Origin: Aeromicrobium phragmitis
GTDB lineage: Bacteria > Actinomycetota > Actinomycetes > Propionibacteriales > Nocardioidaceae
Direction of reading: 5' to 3'
Assembly (NCBI RefSeq): GCF_003674095.1
Contig: NZ_RDBF01000002.1
Coordinates: forward strand, 186,001 to 250,000
Length of the DNA: 64,000 nucleotides
The stretch's first letter is position 1, and every line of letters begins with the position of its first letter. Below are positions 8,563-17,339 of this stretch, one piece after another. Made by a program: the position numbers and the translations under genes. The notes beneath the pieces are model-generated. The model was not told the DNA's origin. It saw nothing but the letters and a program-made list of their open reading frames with translations, and made no database searches.

Positions 8563-9188
8563 CGGCGCGGCTGCTGCGACTTCTCGTGGGCCTCTGGCTC
8601 TACGGGGCGACGATGGCGATGATGGTGCGCGCCGGCCTCGGCCTGAACCCGTGGGACGTCCTGCACGAGGGCATCACCCGGCACGTGCCCGTGTCCTTCG
8701 GGGTCGTGACGGCGGCCGTGGGCGCGTTGGTGCTGCTGGCGTGGATTCCGTTGCGCCAGCGTCCGGGGGTGGGAACGGTCCTCAACGTGATCGTGATCGG
8801 GGTGGCCGTCGACGCCACCCTCGCCGTGGTGTCGCAGCCGTCCGCGCTGCTGCCGTCCGTGGCGCTGCTCGTGGGCGGCGTGGTGGGCAACGCGTTCGCC
8901 GGGGCACTGTATGTCAGCGCTGACCTGGGAGCGGGGCCGCGCGATGGACTGTGGGTGGCGCTTGTCGCCCGCACGGGCCGCAGTGTCCGGTTGGTGCGCA
9001 CCTGCCTCGAGCTCTCGGTGTTGGCCCTCGGGTGGGCGCTCGGTGGGACCGTCGGCATCGGCACCGTCGCTTATGCACTGGCGGTGGGGCCGCTGGCGCA
9101 GCGGTTCCTTCGACTGCTGCGATGGTCGGGCTCTGAGCCGGCCCCGGTCACGGTCGAACAAGCACCGGGGCCGCTTCGCGCACCGTGA
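8559..9188 (+). CDS. YczE/YitT-like integral membrane protein
   Basis: 209 residues with about five hydrophobic segments; GLGLNPWDVLHEGI and GAGPRDGLWVALVARTG are typical of the YczE group. Members are thought to be membrane transporters or transport-associated proteins, often beside MocR regulators, which suggests a vitamin B6 or amino-compound link. GTG 8559 overlaps the upstream peptide stop. The 3' end overlaps the convergent gene at 9148 by 41 bases. Substrate unknown. Confidence 0.8.
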   Translation: MTARLLRLLVGLWLYGATMAMMVRAGLGLNPWDVLHEGITRHVPVSFGVVTAAVGALVLLAWIPLRQRPGVGTVLNVIVIGVAVDATLAVVSQPSALLPSVALLVGGVVGNAFAGALYVSADLGAGPRDGLWVALVARTGRSVRLVRTCLELSVLALGWALGGTVGIGTVAYALAVGPLAQRFLRLLRWSGSEPAPVTVEQAPGPLRAP

Positions 9189-9906
9189 GCGTCGTCGGCA
9201 GTCCGGTGGCGACGATCGCCGCGTCGAGCGCCTGCCACGGTTCGTCACCGATCGCGTACTCAACGCCGTAGGTGACGTCGACGCGGACCTGGACGTCCTC
9301 CGCTGGGACTTGATAGCGATGCGTGACGTCGAGATGCGGATAGGGCCGGCCCGCTGACGTGGTGCGTTGCGACGAGCCGTCCCCGTGGTGCCACGTGAAC
9401 GACGACGGGGTCGCGCGGACGCGGACCGGAGTGCCGAGGAGATCGACCGACCGCTCGAAGGGTTCGGGCTCGGCATAGAGGTTGGTGGGGACCTTCACGA
9501 GCGTCGTGGTGGCGGGTTCGATTCGAACCTCCAGTGGCGGGAGGCCCAGCTCGCGGACCGCGCGTTCGATGTCGCCCTCGGTGGGGGCGGCGGGCGCGGC
9601 CGGAGCGGCGCCCGGGCTCGTGGGTTGGTCGGGCGCGAACATGCAGGGCATGCCGATGATGGCGGTCCTGACCGGGCAGTAGGCGCGGAACGTCTGCTCG
9701 ATCAACGCGCGCTGTCGCGCCGCGGGATCGAGCGCCTGGCGGCTCGCGGGCGCAGGCGCCGCGGCGCGCTGGGCGGGGGTGCGTTGGCTAGGGGGCGTGA
9801 AACGTTCGGCTTCCAGCCGTACGCCGGTGGATGTTGGGCTTGGCCCAATGTCGACTGAACCGAGCAGGAACGCCACAATAAAAACGGAGGGGACTATCGC
9901 GCTCAT
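9148..9906 (-). CDS. Exported protein with PKD-like region, function unknown
   Basis: 252 residues. The N-terminus (MSAIVPSVFIVAFLLGSV) is a signal peptide or anchor, followed by an Ala/Pro-rich linker to about residue 110. The C-terminal half, with SFTWHHGDGSS and ITHRYQ-like VTHRYQVPAED, resembles a PKD or beta-sandwich fold. It overlaps the upstream DUF6318-like lipoprotein gene by four bases, so the two are a pair. Likely surface-associated. Confidence 0.7.
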   Translation of the reverse strand: MSAIVPSVFIVAFLLGSVDIGPSPTSTGVRLEAERFTPPSQRTPAQRAAAPAPASRQALDPAARQRALIEQTFRAYCPVRTAIIGMPCMFAPDQPTSPGAAPAAPAAPTEGDIERAVRELGLPPLEVRIEPATTTLVKVPTNLYAEPEPFERSVDLLGTPVRVRATPSSFTWHHGDGSSQRTTSAGRPYPHLDVTHRYQVPAEDVQVRVDVTYGVEYAIGDEPWQALDAAIVATGLPTTLTVREAAPVLVRP

Positions 9907-10439
9907 GCCTTAGACCTCACAAAAGCAAGGACGCGCCACTGATCGCCGTCCCCGGTCATCGACACGGTCAAGCGCAACGAGTCGCGGTATGGAGTACTGG
10001 CCTTCTCGGTCGACTCACGCGATTCTCGGAAGGTGGCGGCAGAAACGTGCACTTGCGCGAAGACATCAACCCCAGCCTCGACTGACTCGCTCTCGACATC
10101 CTCCACCCGCCAAGACTCATCCCGGATGTATCCGCCACTTCTGTATGTCTCGACTATTGAGTCGACGTAGGAACGGCAGCCGTCGCATTCGGGGCTGCTG
10201 AGCTCTTCGAGGGTGGAGGTGTCCCCGGTGAGCGCGGCGTAATTGAGAACGTCGATGTAGTGGCGGACGAAGGCTTCGGCGCCGGCGGGGGAGTCGTCGA
10301 GGGCGAGTTCGGGCATGGTGGGTGGCGCGTGCGTGGGGGACGCCGTCGCGGTCGGGGTGGGTTGCTCATCCGGCGGCGCACCCGAGCACCCGGCGAGCAG
10401 GAGAACGGCGGCCGCCATGGCCGTCGCGAGTCGTCGCAT
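9903..10439 (-). CDS. DUF6318-like lipoprotein
   Basis: 178 residues. The signal peptide ends in LLAGC (lipobox), and a Thr/Pro-rich linker follows. A compact domain starts near residue 45 (AGAEAFVRHYIDVLNYAALTG) and contains SPECDGCRSYVDSI, whose two Cys could form a disulfide. This matches the pattern of the actinobacterial DUF6318 family. It is co-transcribed with the PKD-like exported protein. Function unknown. Confidence 0.75.
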   Translation of the reverse strand: MRRLATAMAAAVLLLAGCSGAPPDEQPTPTATASPTHAPPTMPELALDDSPAGAEAFVRHYIDVLNYAALTGDTSTLEELSSPECDGCRSYVDSIVETYRSGGYIRDESWRVEDVESESVEAGVDVFAQVHVSAATFRESRESTEKASTPYRDSLRLTVSMTGDGDQWRVLAFVRSKA

Positions 10440-10529
10440 CCAATCACCCCCGAAGTCGTGTTCTCGAAAGTAGCGCCGACTCGTCCGTTTGTCAGCAGCC
10501 CGCGTTCACCCTGTGGACGGCCCACCCCT

Positions 10530-10596
10530 CCCGAGATGTGGTCGCTTTCCTGTCACCTGACGGTGCGCTGGTGACCCGAAATGACCACTTCTCGGG
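10530..10596. repeat. Intergenic inverted repeat, family E
   Basis: CCCGAGA (10530) pairs with TCTCGGG (10590). Inside, GTGGTCGCTTTCCTGTCACC (10538-10557) pairs imperfectly with GGTGACCCGAAATGACCAC (10570-10588): GTGGTC, TTT and GTCACC all match. The design resembles families A-D but with a different word. It lies in the gap between the divergent DUF6318-like gene and the thi operon. Seen once here. Confidence 0.65.
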
Positions 10597-10665
10597 CCGG
10601 AGGGCCTGAGGGGTGACACAAGGGCGCCCGGGGCGAGTGGTACGGTCGGGAGCGTCAACTGAACA

Positions 10666-10740
10666 TTGGCCGGGGTGCCCGCGAGGGCTGAGATCACACC
10701 CGCCGAACCTGATCCGGTTAGTACCGGCGTAAGGGAGCCC
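10666..10740 (+). promoter_or_regulatory. TPP riboswitch (THI element)
   Basis: It carries the conserved THI-box elements GGGGTGCCC, GGGCTGAGAT, ACCCG, GAACCTGATCCGGTTAGTAC and CGTAAGGGA in the right order. The GGGAG at 10733-10737 is both the end of the aptamer and the ribosome site 5 bases before the thiM ATG. This points to control of translation: TPP binding would hide the site. Confidence 0.96.
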
Positions 10741-10742
10741 AC

Positions 10743-11543
10743 ATGTCCGCGCGCATTCGCGTCGATGCCGTCATCGACACCGTTCGTCGCCTCCACGAGC
10801 AGTCACCGTTGGTGCAGTGCATCACCAACTACGTCTCGATGGATCTGGCCGCCAACCTGCTCAACGCCGCCCACGCCTCGCCCGCGATGGTGCACGACGA
10901 GCGCGAGGCTGCCGAGATGGCCGGGTTGGCCTCGGCCGTCGTCGTCAACATCGGCACCCTCAGCCCGCACTGGGTCACCGGCATGCACGAAGCCGCACGG
11001 GTCGCGGCTGAGCGCGGCATCCCCTGGGTGCTGGACCCGGTCGCCGTCGGTGCCACCGCCTACCGCCGTGCGACCGCGAACGACCTGCTCACTCACCGGC
11101 CCACGGTCATCCGCGCGAACGCCAGCGAGATCGTCGCGCTCGCCACGGCGCAGGGGGCGGGGCGCGGTGCCGACAGCACGCATGACTCGACCGCGGTGAT
11201 CGACCAGGCCAAGGCTCTCGCGGCGACGACCGGAAGCGTCGTGGTCGTCAGCGGTGTCTCGGACGTCGTCACCGACGGCACGGCGACCGTCATCGTCGAC
11301 GGCGGGGACCCGCGCATGCCGCTCATCTCCGCCCTCGGCTGCGGCGCGACCGCCCTCGTCGCCGCGGCCGCCGCGGTCGCTGACACACCGATCACCGGGG
11401 CGGTCACGGCGATGGCCATGCTGGCGGACGCTGGAGAACGTGCCGGCCGATCGGCGCACGGCCCCGGCACCTTGCGACCGGCGCTGCTCGACGCGCTCTG
11501 GACACAGCGTCCGGAGGATCTCTCCCGTGTGGTGCTGCGATGA
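10743..11543 (+). CDS. thiM: Hydroxyethylthiazole kinase
   Basis: Phosphorylates the thiazole alcohol (ATP-dependent) in thiamine salvage. 266 residues, normal length. Family hallmarks are QCITNYVSMDLAANLLNA near the N-terminus, WVLDPVAVGAT, and the anion-hole region ALGCGATALVAA, where the catalytic Cys sits. ATG 10743 follows directly after the TPP riboswitch. It overlaps thiE by four bases. Confidence 0.95.
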   Translation: MSARIRVDAVIDTVRRLHEQSPLVQCITNYVSMDLAANLLNAAHASPAMVHDEREAAEMAGLASAVVVNIGTLSPHWVTGMHEAARVAAERGIPWVLDPVAVGATAYRRATANDLLTHRPTVIRANASEIVALATAQGAGRGADSTHDSTAVIDQAKALAATTGSVVVVSGVSDVVTDGTATVIVDGGDPRMPLISALGCGATALVAAAAAVADTPITGAVTAMAMLADAGERAGRSAHGPGTLRPALLDALWTQRPEDLSRVVLR

Positions 11544-12154
11544 AGTTCGAGCACGGCGTCTACCTCGTCACCGAGCCGTCCGGCGACCTCGCGGCCATCG
11601 TCGCGAACGCGGTGGCGGGCGGTGTCGACCTCGTCCAAGTGCGCGACAAGGGCGCGAGCACCGGTGCGTTGATCGAGATCGTCCAGGATCTCCGTCGCCG
11701 GGTGGCCGTCCCGATCGTGGTGAACGACGACCTCGACGCCGCTCAGCACGCCGCTGGCGTCCACGTGGGCGTCGATGATCTGCCGCCCTCGAAGGCGCGT
11801 CGGGTCCTCGGGCCGAGCGCGATCGTGGGATGGAGCGTCAACGACCCCGGGCAGCTCGACGAGGTTGAGGAGATGCGTGCGTGCGACTACGTCGCGGCGA
11901 GCCCGGTGTGGGCGACGCACACGAAGCCCGATCACCAGCCGCCGCTGGGGCTCGAGGGCATCCGAGCGATCGCCGGTCGCACCGATCTCCCGGTAGTCGC
12001 CATCGGTGGGATCGACGTCGCCCGTGCTGCCGGCGCCGTCGCGGCGGGCGCTGACGCGGTCGCCGTGGTCACCGCGATCACCCGCGCCGACGATCCACGA
12101 CGAGCGGTCGCCGACCTGGTCGAGGCGGTCCGCGAGGGAAGGGGGCGTCGATGA
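11540..12154 (+). CDS. thiE: Thiamine-phosphate synthase
   Basis: Joins hydroxymethylpyrimidine diphosphate and thiazole phosphate to thiamine phosphate. 204 residues in a TIM-barrel fold. Conserved segments include VQVRDKGAST, VNDDLDAA, ASPVWATHTKPD (phosphate and pyrophosphate binding) and VVAIGGID. The ATGA overlap with thiM and the following overlap with thiD show a tightly coupled operon. Confidence 0.95.
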   Translation: MKFEHGVYLVTEPSGDLAAIVANAVAGGVDLVQVRDKGASTGALIEIVQDLRRRVAVPIVVNDDLDAAQHAAGVHVGVDDLPPSKARRVLGPSAIVGWSVNDPGQLDEVEEMRACDYVAASPVWATHTKPDHQPPLGLEGIRAIAGRTDLPVVAIGGIDVARAAGAVAAGADAVAVVTAITRADDPRRAVADLVEAVREGRGRR

Positions 12155-12963
12155 GCCGCGAGCCCGTCATGCTCACGATCGCCGGTTCCGACCCTTCAGG
12201 GGGTGCGGGCATCCAGGCCGATCTCAAGACCTCGTCGGCGCTCGGCGTCTACGGCGCCAGCGTGCTCACCGCGCTGACGGCGCAGAACACCCGGGGCGTC
12301 TCGGGTATCCACGCCGTCCCCGCCGCCTTCGTCGACGCGCAGCTGTCCGCGGTGCTCGAGGATCTGGACGTCCGCGCCGTCAAGATCGGCATGCTCGGCG
12401 ATCCCGACGTCATCGAGGCGATCGCCCGGCGTCTGGAGCAGCGCCGTGAGATCCCGGTGGTGCTCGATCCGGTCATGGTCGCCACGTCGGGGGACCGGCT
12501 CGTCCCGGAGTCCGCGGTGGAGGCGATCCGATCACAACTCGTACCGCGAGCGATGGTCGTCACCCCCAACGTGCCGGAGACCGAGGTGCTCGCGGACATG
12601 GACGTCGACAGCGTCGATGATTTCGAGGCTGCGGGCCGGGCCCTCATCGGGGCGGGCGCCGCGCACGTGCTGGTCAAGGGCGGGCATCTGGGCGGGGGCG
12701 AGGTCGTCGACGTGCTCGTGTCAGCCGGGGGAGTGAAGCGATTCGTGCTCCCTCGGATCGACTCCGCGAACACCCACGGGACGGGTTGTACGTTGTCCGC
12801 GGCCATCGCTGCGCGGATCGCGCTCGGCGACGAGGTAGGCGACGCCATCGCCTCCGCGCGAGCATTCCTCCAGCGCGCGCTCGCCGGCGCCGTCGACCGC
12901 CGGTACGGCGCGGGTCACGGTCCGGTCGACCACCTCATCGATCAGCGGAGCCAGACGTCATGA
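12151..12963 (+). CDS. thiD: Hydroxymethylpyrimidine/phosphomethylpyrimidine kinase
   Basis: Phosphorylates HMP and HMP-P with ATP. 270 residues in a ribokinase-like fold: AGSDPSGGAGIQADLKT at the N-terminus, VLDPVMVATSGD in the middle and NTHGTGCTLSAAIAA holding the catalytic Asp/anion-hole region. Overlaps thiE and tenA by four bases each. No thiC or thiG lies nearby, so the operon is for salvage. Confidence 0.95.
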   Translation: MSREPVMLTIAGSDPSGGAGIQADLKTSSALGVYGASVLTALTAQNTRGVSGIHAVPAAFVDAQLSAVLEDLDVRAVKIGMLGDPDVIEAIARRLEQRREIPVVLDPVMVATSGDRLVPESAVEAIRSQLVPRAMVVTPNVPETEVLADMDVDSVDDFEAAGRALIGAGAAHVLVKGGHLGGGEVVDVLVSAGGVKRFVLPRIDSANTHGTGCTLSAAIAARIALGDEVGDAIASARAFLQRALAGAVDRRYGAGHGPVDHLIDQRSQTS

Positions 12964-13586
12964 GTTTCTCTTCCGAGGCGTGGGACGCCGCGCACGACGG
13001 TTTCGATCGCATCATCGAGCACCCGTTCCTCGTCGGGCTCGCCGACGGGACGCTGCCCTGGCCCGTGTTCGAGCGGTACCTGTGCGACGACGCCCACTAC
13101 CTCGACCGGTATGCGCGCGTGCTCGCTCTGCTGGCGGCCAAGGCGCCGACGATCGCCGACGTCGGAACGATGGCGGAGTTCGCCGCAGGCGCGGCGGTGG
13201 CGGAGCGCGCTCTGCACGAAGGCCAGCTCGGCGAGGCCATCACCGCCTCGGCCCCGAGTTCGACCTGCGACGCCTACACGGGATTCCTCTGGTCGACGGC
13301 CACCACCGCGCCGGCCGCCGTCGGCCTCGCCGCGGTGCTTCCGTGCTTCAAGGTCTACGCCGAGGTGGGGCAGCGGCTGCATCAGGCGCAGCGCGACGAC
13401 CACCCGTACCGCGAGTGGATCGCGACGTATGCCGATCCGTCCTTCGCCGACGCCACCCGTCGCTGCGAGGACCTCGCCGACCGTTGGGCAGTCGCCGATC
13501 CCGCTGCGCTGAGCGCGATGCACGAGGCGTACGCGCGCGCGGTGGACTACGAATGGCGATTCTGGGACACCGCCTGGCACGACTGA
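12960..13586 (+). CDS. tenA: TenA-family thiaminase II / aminopyrimidine aminohydrolase
   Basis: Salvages degraded thiamine by releasing hydroxymethylpyrimidine from aminomethylpyrimidine. 208 residues. FDRIIEHPFLVGLADGTLP, FERYLCDDAHYL and LPCFKVYAEVG (holding the catalytic Cys of the TenA_C group) are typical, as is the aromatic C-terminus YEWRFWDTAW. ATG overlaps the thiD stop. Feeds HMP to ThiD. Confidence 0.92.
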   Translation: MSFSSEAWDAAHDGFDRIIEHPFLVGLADGTLPWPVFERYLCDDAHYLDRYARVLALLAAKAPTIADVGTMAEFAAGAAVAERALHEGQLGEAITASAPSSTCDAYTGFLWSTATTAPAAVGLAAVLPCFKVYAEVGQRLHQAQRDDHPYREWIATYADPSFADATRRCEDLADRWAVADPAALSAMHEAYARAVDYEWRFWDTAWHD

Positions 13587-13644
13587 CATCGAAGTTCGGC
13601 GATCGATGCCCTGGCCCGACTCCTGCGGCTGCGCTGAGGTCGAA

Positions 13645-14208
13645 TCAGCGCCGGGTGGCGATGATGAGGCTGGCGTCGGGGTCGATGAGCATCTCGACGG
13701 CGGCGAACCGCTCGTCGGTCAACCACTGCTCGCGCACCGTGTCCACCTGACCGTCGACGATCGGCGGCCAGAAGCTCGACGGGACGAAATCGTCGAGCAC
13801 CGTGATGCCGCCGGGTGCGAGAAGGTCGGCGAGGACGTCGATGTCGGCCATCACGTCGCGTACGTCGACGAACAACAACGAGAATGGCGCGTACTGTTCG
13901 AGCGCCGACCAGTCGCCGGCGAGCACGCTGACGTTCTCCGCGCTCGCGAAGATCTCCTGGACGTCCTGGGCCAGCTCGGGGTCGAGCTCGGCCGTGACGA
14001 TCCGGGCCTCCTTGGGCGCACCACTGTGCAACCACGCCGACCCCACGCCGCATCCGGTGCCGAGTTCGGCGAGCGTGCCCACGCGTGAGGCGGCGAGTGC
14101 TGCGAGGAGTCGTCCCGTCTCGTTGCGGGTCGACGTGATGAAGCCACGGCGCCGCGAGAGGTCGAGGGTCCGGGCCACGAGATCGGGAACTTCGGCGGGG
14201 GCACTCAC
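13645..14208 (-). CDS. SAM-dependent O-methyltransferase-like protein
   Basis: 187 residues. The SAM-binding motif is LAELGTGCGVGSAWL, followed by the acidic VTAELDP. LLFVDVRD and VLDDFVPSSFW resemble the class I O-methyltransferase family related to catechol and caffeoyl-CoA enzymes. No pathway neighbours, so the substrate cannot be inferred. Probable cytosolic enzyme on its own promoter. Confidence 0.8.
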   Translation of the reverse strand: MSAPAEVPDLVARTLDLSRRRGFITSTRNETGRLLAALAASRVGTLAELGTGCGVGSAWLHSGAPKEARIVTAELDPELAQDVQEIFASAENVSVLAGDWSALEQYAPFSLLFVDVRDVMADIDVLADLLAPGGITVLDDFVPSSFWPPIVDGQVDTVREQWLTDERFAAVEMLIDPDASLIIATRR

Positions 14209-14292
14209 CTGCTCAGTCTGGCACGACCCCCGGACGCGGGCGCCTCCCGCCGGTCGCTGGCCGAGACGCCGGCGCGAGGACCGCCCGAACCG

Positions 14293-15702
14293 TCAACTGA
14301 TCAGCGGCCAGAGCACCGCCGCGACGGCGAACGCGGAGAGTCCGAGCGTGGTCTCCATGACGGTCCAGGTCTTGAGCGTCGTCTTCACGTCCATGCCGAA
14401 GAAGCGGCTGACCAGCCAGAACCCGGAGTCGTTGACGTGGGAGAGCACGGTGGCGCCGGCGGCCACAGCGGTGACCAACAGCGCGATCTGGAGGTCGCTG
14501 AACTGGTCCGCCTGGCTGGCCAGCAGACCCGCGGTGGTGGTGATCGCGACGGTGGCCGACCCTTGCGCCACGCGCAGGGCGGTAGCGATGAGGAACGCCT
14601 GCAGCAGCACCGGAATCCCGACGCCGGACAGCGCCGAGGTGAGCGCGGCGCCGATCCCGCTCAGCTCCAGCACACCGCCGAACATGCCACCGGCACCGGT
14701 GATGAGGATGATCGAGCAGATCGGGGCGAGTGCGGCGTCCAGCAGGGACATGGTGTCGTTCAGGGTGCGCCCGCGAGTACCGAGCAGCACGATCGCCACG
14801 AGCAAGCTGATCAGCAGCGCCACCGGGGTGTTGCCGAGCAGGATGAAGGCGTCGGTCACGGTGTTCTCGTCGACCGTCTCGGTGGCGATCAAGGTGGTGA
14901 GCACGGTGTTGATGCCGATCAGCACCAGCGGAATCATCAGCAAGGTCAGCACCGTCGCGAAGCTGGGAGCGGCGACCTTCGTGGTCGTTCCGTTCCCGTC
15001 CCCGTCACCGTCGCCGTCGTCGCCGCCGTTGACCGGACCGAACAGCAGGTCGGTGACCGGCACGTCGATGCGGCGGCCGAGGAAGCGCGACACCAGGTAC
15101 ACGCCGACGTACCAGGCGATGATCACGATCGGCAGGTTCACGAGCAGGACGAGTCCGATGTCGCCGCCGAGTGAGGTGCCCGCCGCGACGGGGCCAGGAT
15201 GCGGTGGTACGAGGGCATGCATCGCCGCGAAGGCGCCCGCGGCCGGTAACGCGTAGTAGAGCACCGAGCCGCCGAAGCGGCGGGCGACCGTGAGGATGAT
15301 CGGAAGGAAGATCACCAGGCCGGCGTCGAAGAAGATCGGAAGGCCGAAGATCAAGGCCGCGACGCCGAGAGCGAGCGGGGCGCGTTTCTCACCGAACCGG
15401 TTGATGAGCGTGTCGGCCAGCACTTGCGCGCCTCCGGTGACTTCGAGCAGCCGGCCGAGCATGACGCCGAAACCGACCAGGAGCGCCACCGATCCCAAGG
15501 TGTCCGCGAAGCCGAACGTCAGCGCGGCGGGGACGTCGGCGAGGGGGATGCCCGCAGCGATCGCCGTCAGCACACTCACCAGGACGAGCGCGATGAAGGC
15601 GTGCAGCCGCACCTTGATGATGAGAAAGAGCAGCAGCGCCACGGAGGCGGCCGCGATCAGCAGTAGGGTCGTCGCGCCGAATACCGGCTCGATGGGTTCC
15701 AT
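14293..15702 (-). CDS. Gluconate:H+ symporter family permease (GntP)
   Basis: 469 residues with about twelve hydrophobic segments. HALVPPHPGPVAAG and GVMLGRLLEVTGGAQVLADT are characteristic of GntP/GntT. It should import gluconate or a related sugar acid. A Gly/Asp-rich loop (near DDGDGDGDGNG) separates the two halves. The first three possible starts are TTG-ATG-ATG; GGGAG lies 6 bases from ATG 15702, which is preferred. No gluconate kinase is nearby. Confidence 0.88.
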   Translation of the reverse strand: MEPIEPVFGATTLLLIAAASVALLLFLIIKVRLHAFIALVLVSVLTAIAAGIPLADVPAALTFGFADTLGSVALLVGFGVMLGRLLEVTGGAQVLADTLINRFGEKRAPLALGVAALIFGLPIFFDAGLVIFLPIILTVARRFGGSVLYYALPAAGAFAAMHALVPPHPGPVAAGTSLGGDIGLVLLVNLPIVIIAWYVGVYLVSRFLGRRIDVPVTDLLFGPVNGGDDGDGDGDGNGTTTKVAAPSFATVLTLLMIPLVLIGINTVLTTLIATETVDENTVTDAFILLGNTPVALLISLLVAIVLLGTRGRTLNDTMSLLDAALAPICSIILITGAGGMFGGVLELSGIGAALTSALSGVGIPVLLQAFLIATALRVAQGSATVAITTTAGLLASQADQFSDLQIALLVTAVAAGATVLSHVNDSGFWLVSRFFGMDVKTTLKTWTVMETTLGLSAFAVAAVLWPLIS

Positions 15703-15860
15703 CATCAACTCCCGGGGTGAAGTGGGTCACAGGGGCGACATTCTGGCCCGAGTGTGCCGCACACCTGGTGGCTCCACAAACGGAGCGCGGACCGGACCGG
15801 CGCGGAAATACCGTTGTCAGGTGCTCGCGAATTCCTTCACGAGCGGTTACAGTTGTCGCC

Positions 15861-15908
15861 ATGCGGAAGCAGCTCGTAGTCATCGCTTGCCGCGGCAGGA
15901 CCTCTTAG
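15861..15908 (+). CDS. Candidate regulatory leader peptide with a Cys-Arg motif
   Basis: An ATG opens a 15-codon frame: MRKQLVVIACRGRTS. A -10-like TACAGT (15848-15853) ends 7 bases before it, so it could be leaderless. Its Cys codon (15888-15890) lies at the base of a perfect 10-base stem (15890-15925). Short peptides with Cys-Arg near the end serve as attenuation leaders in many Actinobacteria. Known here: frame and hairpin. Inferred: regulatory role. Translation is unproven. Confidence 0.5.
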   Translation: MRKQLVVIACRGRTS

Positions 15909-15925
15909 GGCCACACCTGCCGCGG
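15890..15925 (+). promoter_or_regulatory. Hairpin overlapping the candidate leader peptide
   Basis: CCGCGGCAGG (15890-15899) pairs perfectly with CCTGCCGCGG (15916-15925) over a 16-base loop that holds the leader stop codon. A ribosome on the last codons would block its formation. From 15926 to 16095 I see no further gene; the 15709-15847 stretch upstream also holds no recognised feature. Confidence 0.55.
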
Positions 15926-16095
15926 AGTTTCGGCGTTGGCCCGACGATTCCGCAGCAGATGTCCTGACCACGACCTGGTCCCCTTTCTGTATCGAGCTCG
16001 AGAGCACACACGTCGAGTCTGTGGCCCGTGGAATCGCCGGTTCACCCGAATCCCGCGCTCCATTTCCATCACTCGAAGCTCGAAGGAAGACCATC

Positions 16096-16185
16096 ATGAT
16101 TCTCGATCCGCTGATCGAATGGGGACCAGCACATCTGCGCGAGGACGAGTTCGTCGAACCAGGTGACCGCCCCGACGACAACTGA
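16096..16185 (+). CDS. Possible 29-residue acidic small protein
   Basis: ATG 16096 is preceded by a strong GAAGGAAG ribosome site (6-7 bases away) and encodes MILDPLIEWGPAHLREDEFV, then EPGDRPDDN. It is strongly acidic at the C-terminus, with no signal peptide or Cys. It lies downstream of the leader/hairpin at 15861-15925 and 57 bases before leuB. No family recognised. The ribosome site is the main support; it may be spurious. Confidence 0.4.
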   Translation: MILDPLIEWGPAHLREDEFVEPGDRPDDN

Positions 16186-16204
16186 CCACCTTCCGAGATC
16201 CCGG

Positions 16205-16242
16205 TTTCACATCATGAGATCGCCTCTCTTAGGATCGGTGGC
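16205..16242 (+). promoter_or_regulatory. Probable leuB promoter
   Basis: TAGGAT (16230-16235) is a good actinobacterial -10; the leuB ATG (16243) lies 7 bases after it, at the expected transcription start. TTTCAC (16205-16210), 19 bases upstream, is a weak -35. No ribosome site is present, in keeping with a leaderless leuB mRNA. Confidence 0.5.
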
Positions 16243-17307
16243 ATGACGTCCACTCGCCCGTTCTCCCTGGCCGTCGTCCCCGGCGACGGCATCGGCCCCG
16301 AAGTCACCGCTCAGGCGCTCCGCGTCCTCGACGTTCTCGCTCCGCAGCACGGCGTGACGTTCGAGCGCACCGAGTACGACCTCGGCGCCCGTCGCTGGCA
16401 CGCCACGGGCGAGACGCTGCCCGACGCGGTGCTCGAGGAGATCCGTCAGCACGACGCGATCCTGCTCGGTGCCGTGGGCGATCCGTCGGTGCCCTCGGGT
16501 GTGCTCGAGCGGGGGCTGCTGCTCAAGCTCCGGTTCGAGCTCGATCACTACGTCAACCTCCGGCCGAGCAAGCTGTTCACGGGCGTCCCCACGCCGCTCG
16601 CCGCGCCCGGCGACATCGACTTCGTCGTCGTGCGTGAAGGCACCGAAGGGCCGTACGTCGGCAACGGCGGGGCGATCCGCGTCGGCACGCCACAGGAGGT
16701 CGCCACCGAGGTCAGTCTCAACACGGCGTTCGGTGTCGAGCGCGTCGTCCGTGATGCGTTCGCCCGCGCCCAGGCACGTCCGCGCCGCAAGCTCACGCTC
16801 GTGCACAAGAACAACGTGCTCGTGCACGCCGGTCACCTGTGGAGCCGCACGGTCGAGACCGTTGCCGCGGAGTACCCCGAGGTGACGGTCGACTACCTGC
16901 ACGTCGACGCCGCCACGATCTTCCTGGCGACCGATCCGGCCCGCTTCGACGTGATCGTGACCGACAACCTGTTCGGCGACATCCTCACCGACCTCGCCGC
17001 CGCCATCACCGGGGGCATCGGCCTGGCGGCTAGCGGCAACGTCAACCCGGACCGCACGGCGCCGAGCATGTTCGAACCCGTCCACGGATCGGCTCCCGAT
17101 ATCGCGGGGCAGAGCAAGGCCGATCCCACCGCGGCCATCCTCTCGGCCGGTCTGCTGCTCGATCACCTCGGCCTGCCCGAGGCGGCCGCGCAGATCACCG
17201 AGGCGGTCGAGGCCGATATCGCCGAGCGCTCGGGTGCTCGCAGCACGGAGGAGGTGGGGGAGGCCATCGCATCGCGCGTGGCCGGAGAGGTATCGACGGT
17301 CGCCTGA
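16243..17307 (+). CDS. leuB: 3-isopropylmalate dehydrogenase
   Basis: Oxidative decarboxylation of 3-isopropylmalate with NAD in leucine synthesis. 354 residues. [11 protein letters not shown] at the N-terminus, [14 protein letters not shown] for substrate binding, [23 protein letters not shown] (metal ligands) and [14 protein letters not shown] (cofactor) identify the family. It closely resembles the short actinobacterial LeuB. Next gene ilvE is 32 bases downstream, so they are likely co-transcribed. Confidence 0.95.
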   Translation: MTSTRPFSLAVVPGDGIGPEVTAQALRVLDVLAPQHGVTFERTEYDLGARRWHATGETLPDAVLEEIRQHDAILLGAVGDPSVPSGVLERGLLLKLRFELDHYVNLRPSKLFTGVPTPLAAPGDIDFVVVREGTEGPYVGNGGAIRVGTPQEVATEVSLNTAFGVERVVRDAFARAQARPRRKLTLVHKNNVLVHAGHLWSRTVETVAAEYPEVTVDYLHVDAATIFLATDPARFDVIVTDNLFGDILTDLAAAITGGIGLAASGNVNPDRTAPSMFEPVHGSAPDIAGQSKADPTAAILSAGLLLDHLGLPEAAAQITEAVEADIAERSGARSTEEVGEAIASRVAGEVSTVA

Positions 17308-17339
17308 CCGCATACCCCTTCGACATAGGAAGCAGTACC

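Noticed and set aside
15837..16181. 114-codon minus-strand frame opposite the leader and small ORF
   Set aside because: Low-complexity Ser/Arg/Gly composition, no ribosome site, no recognisable domain.
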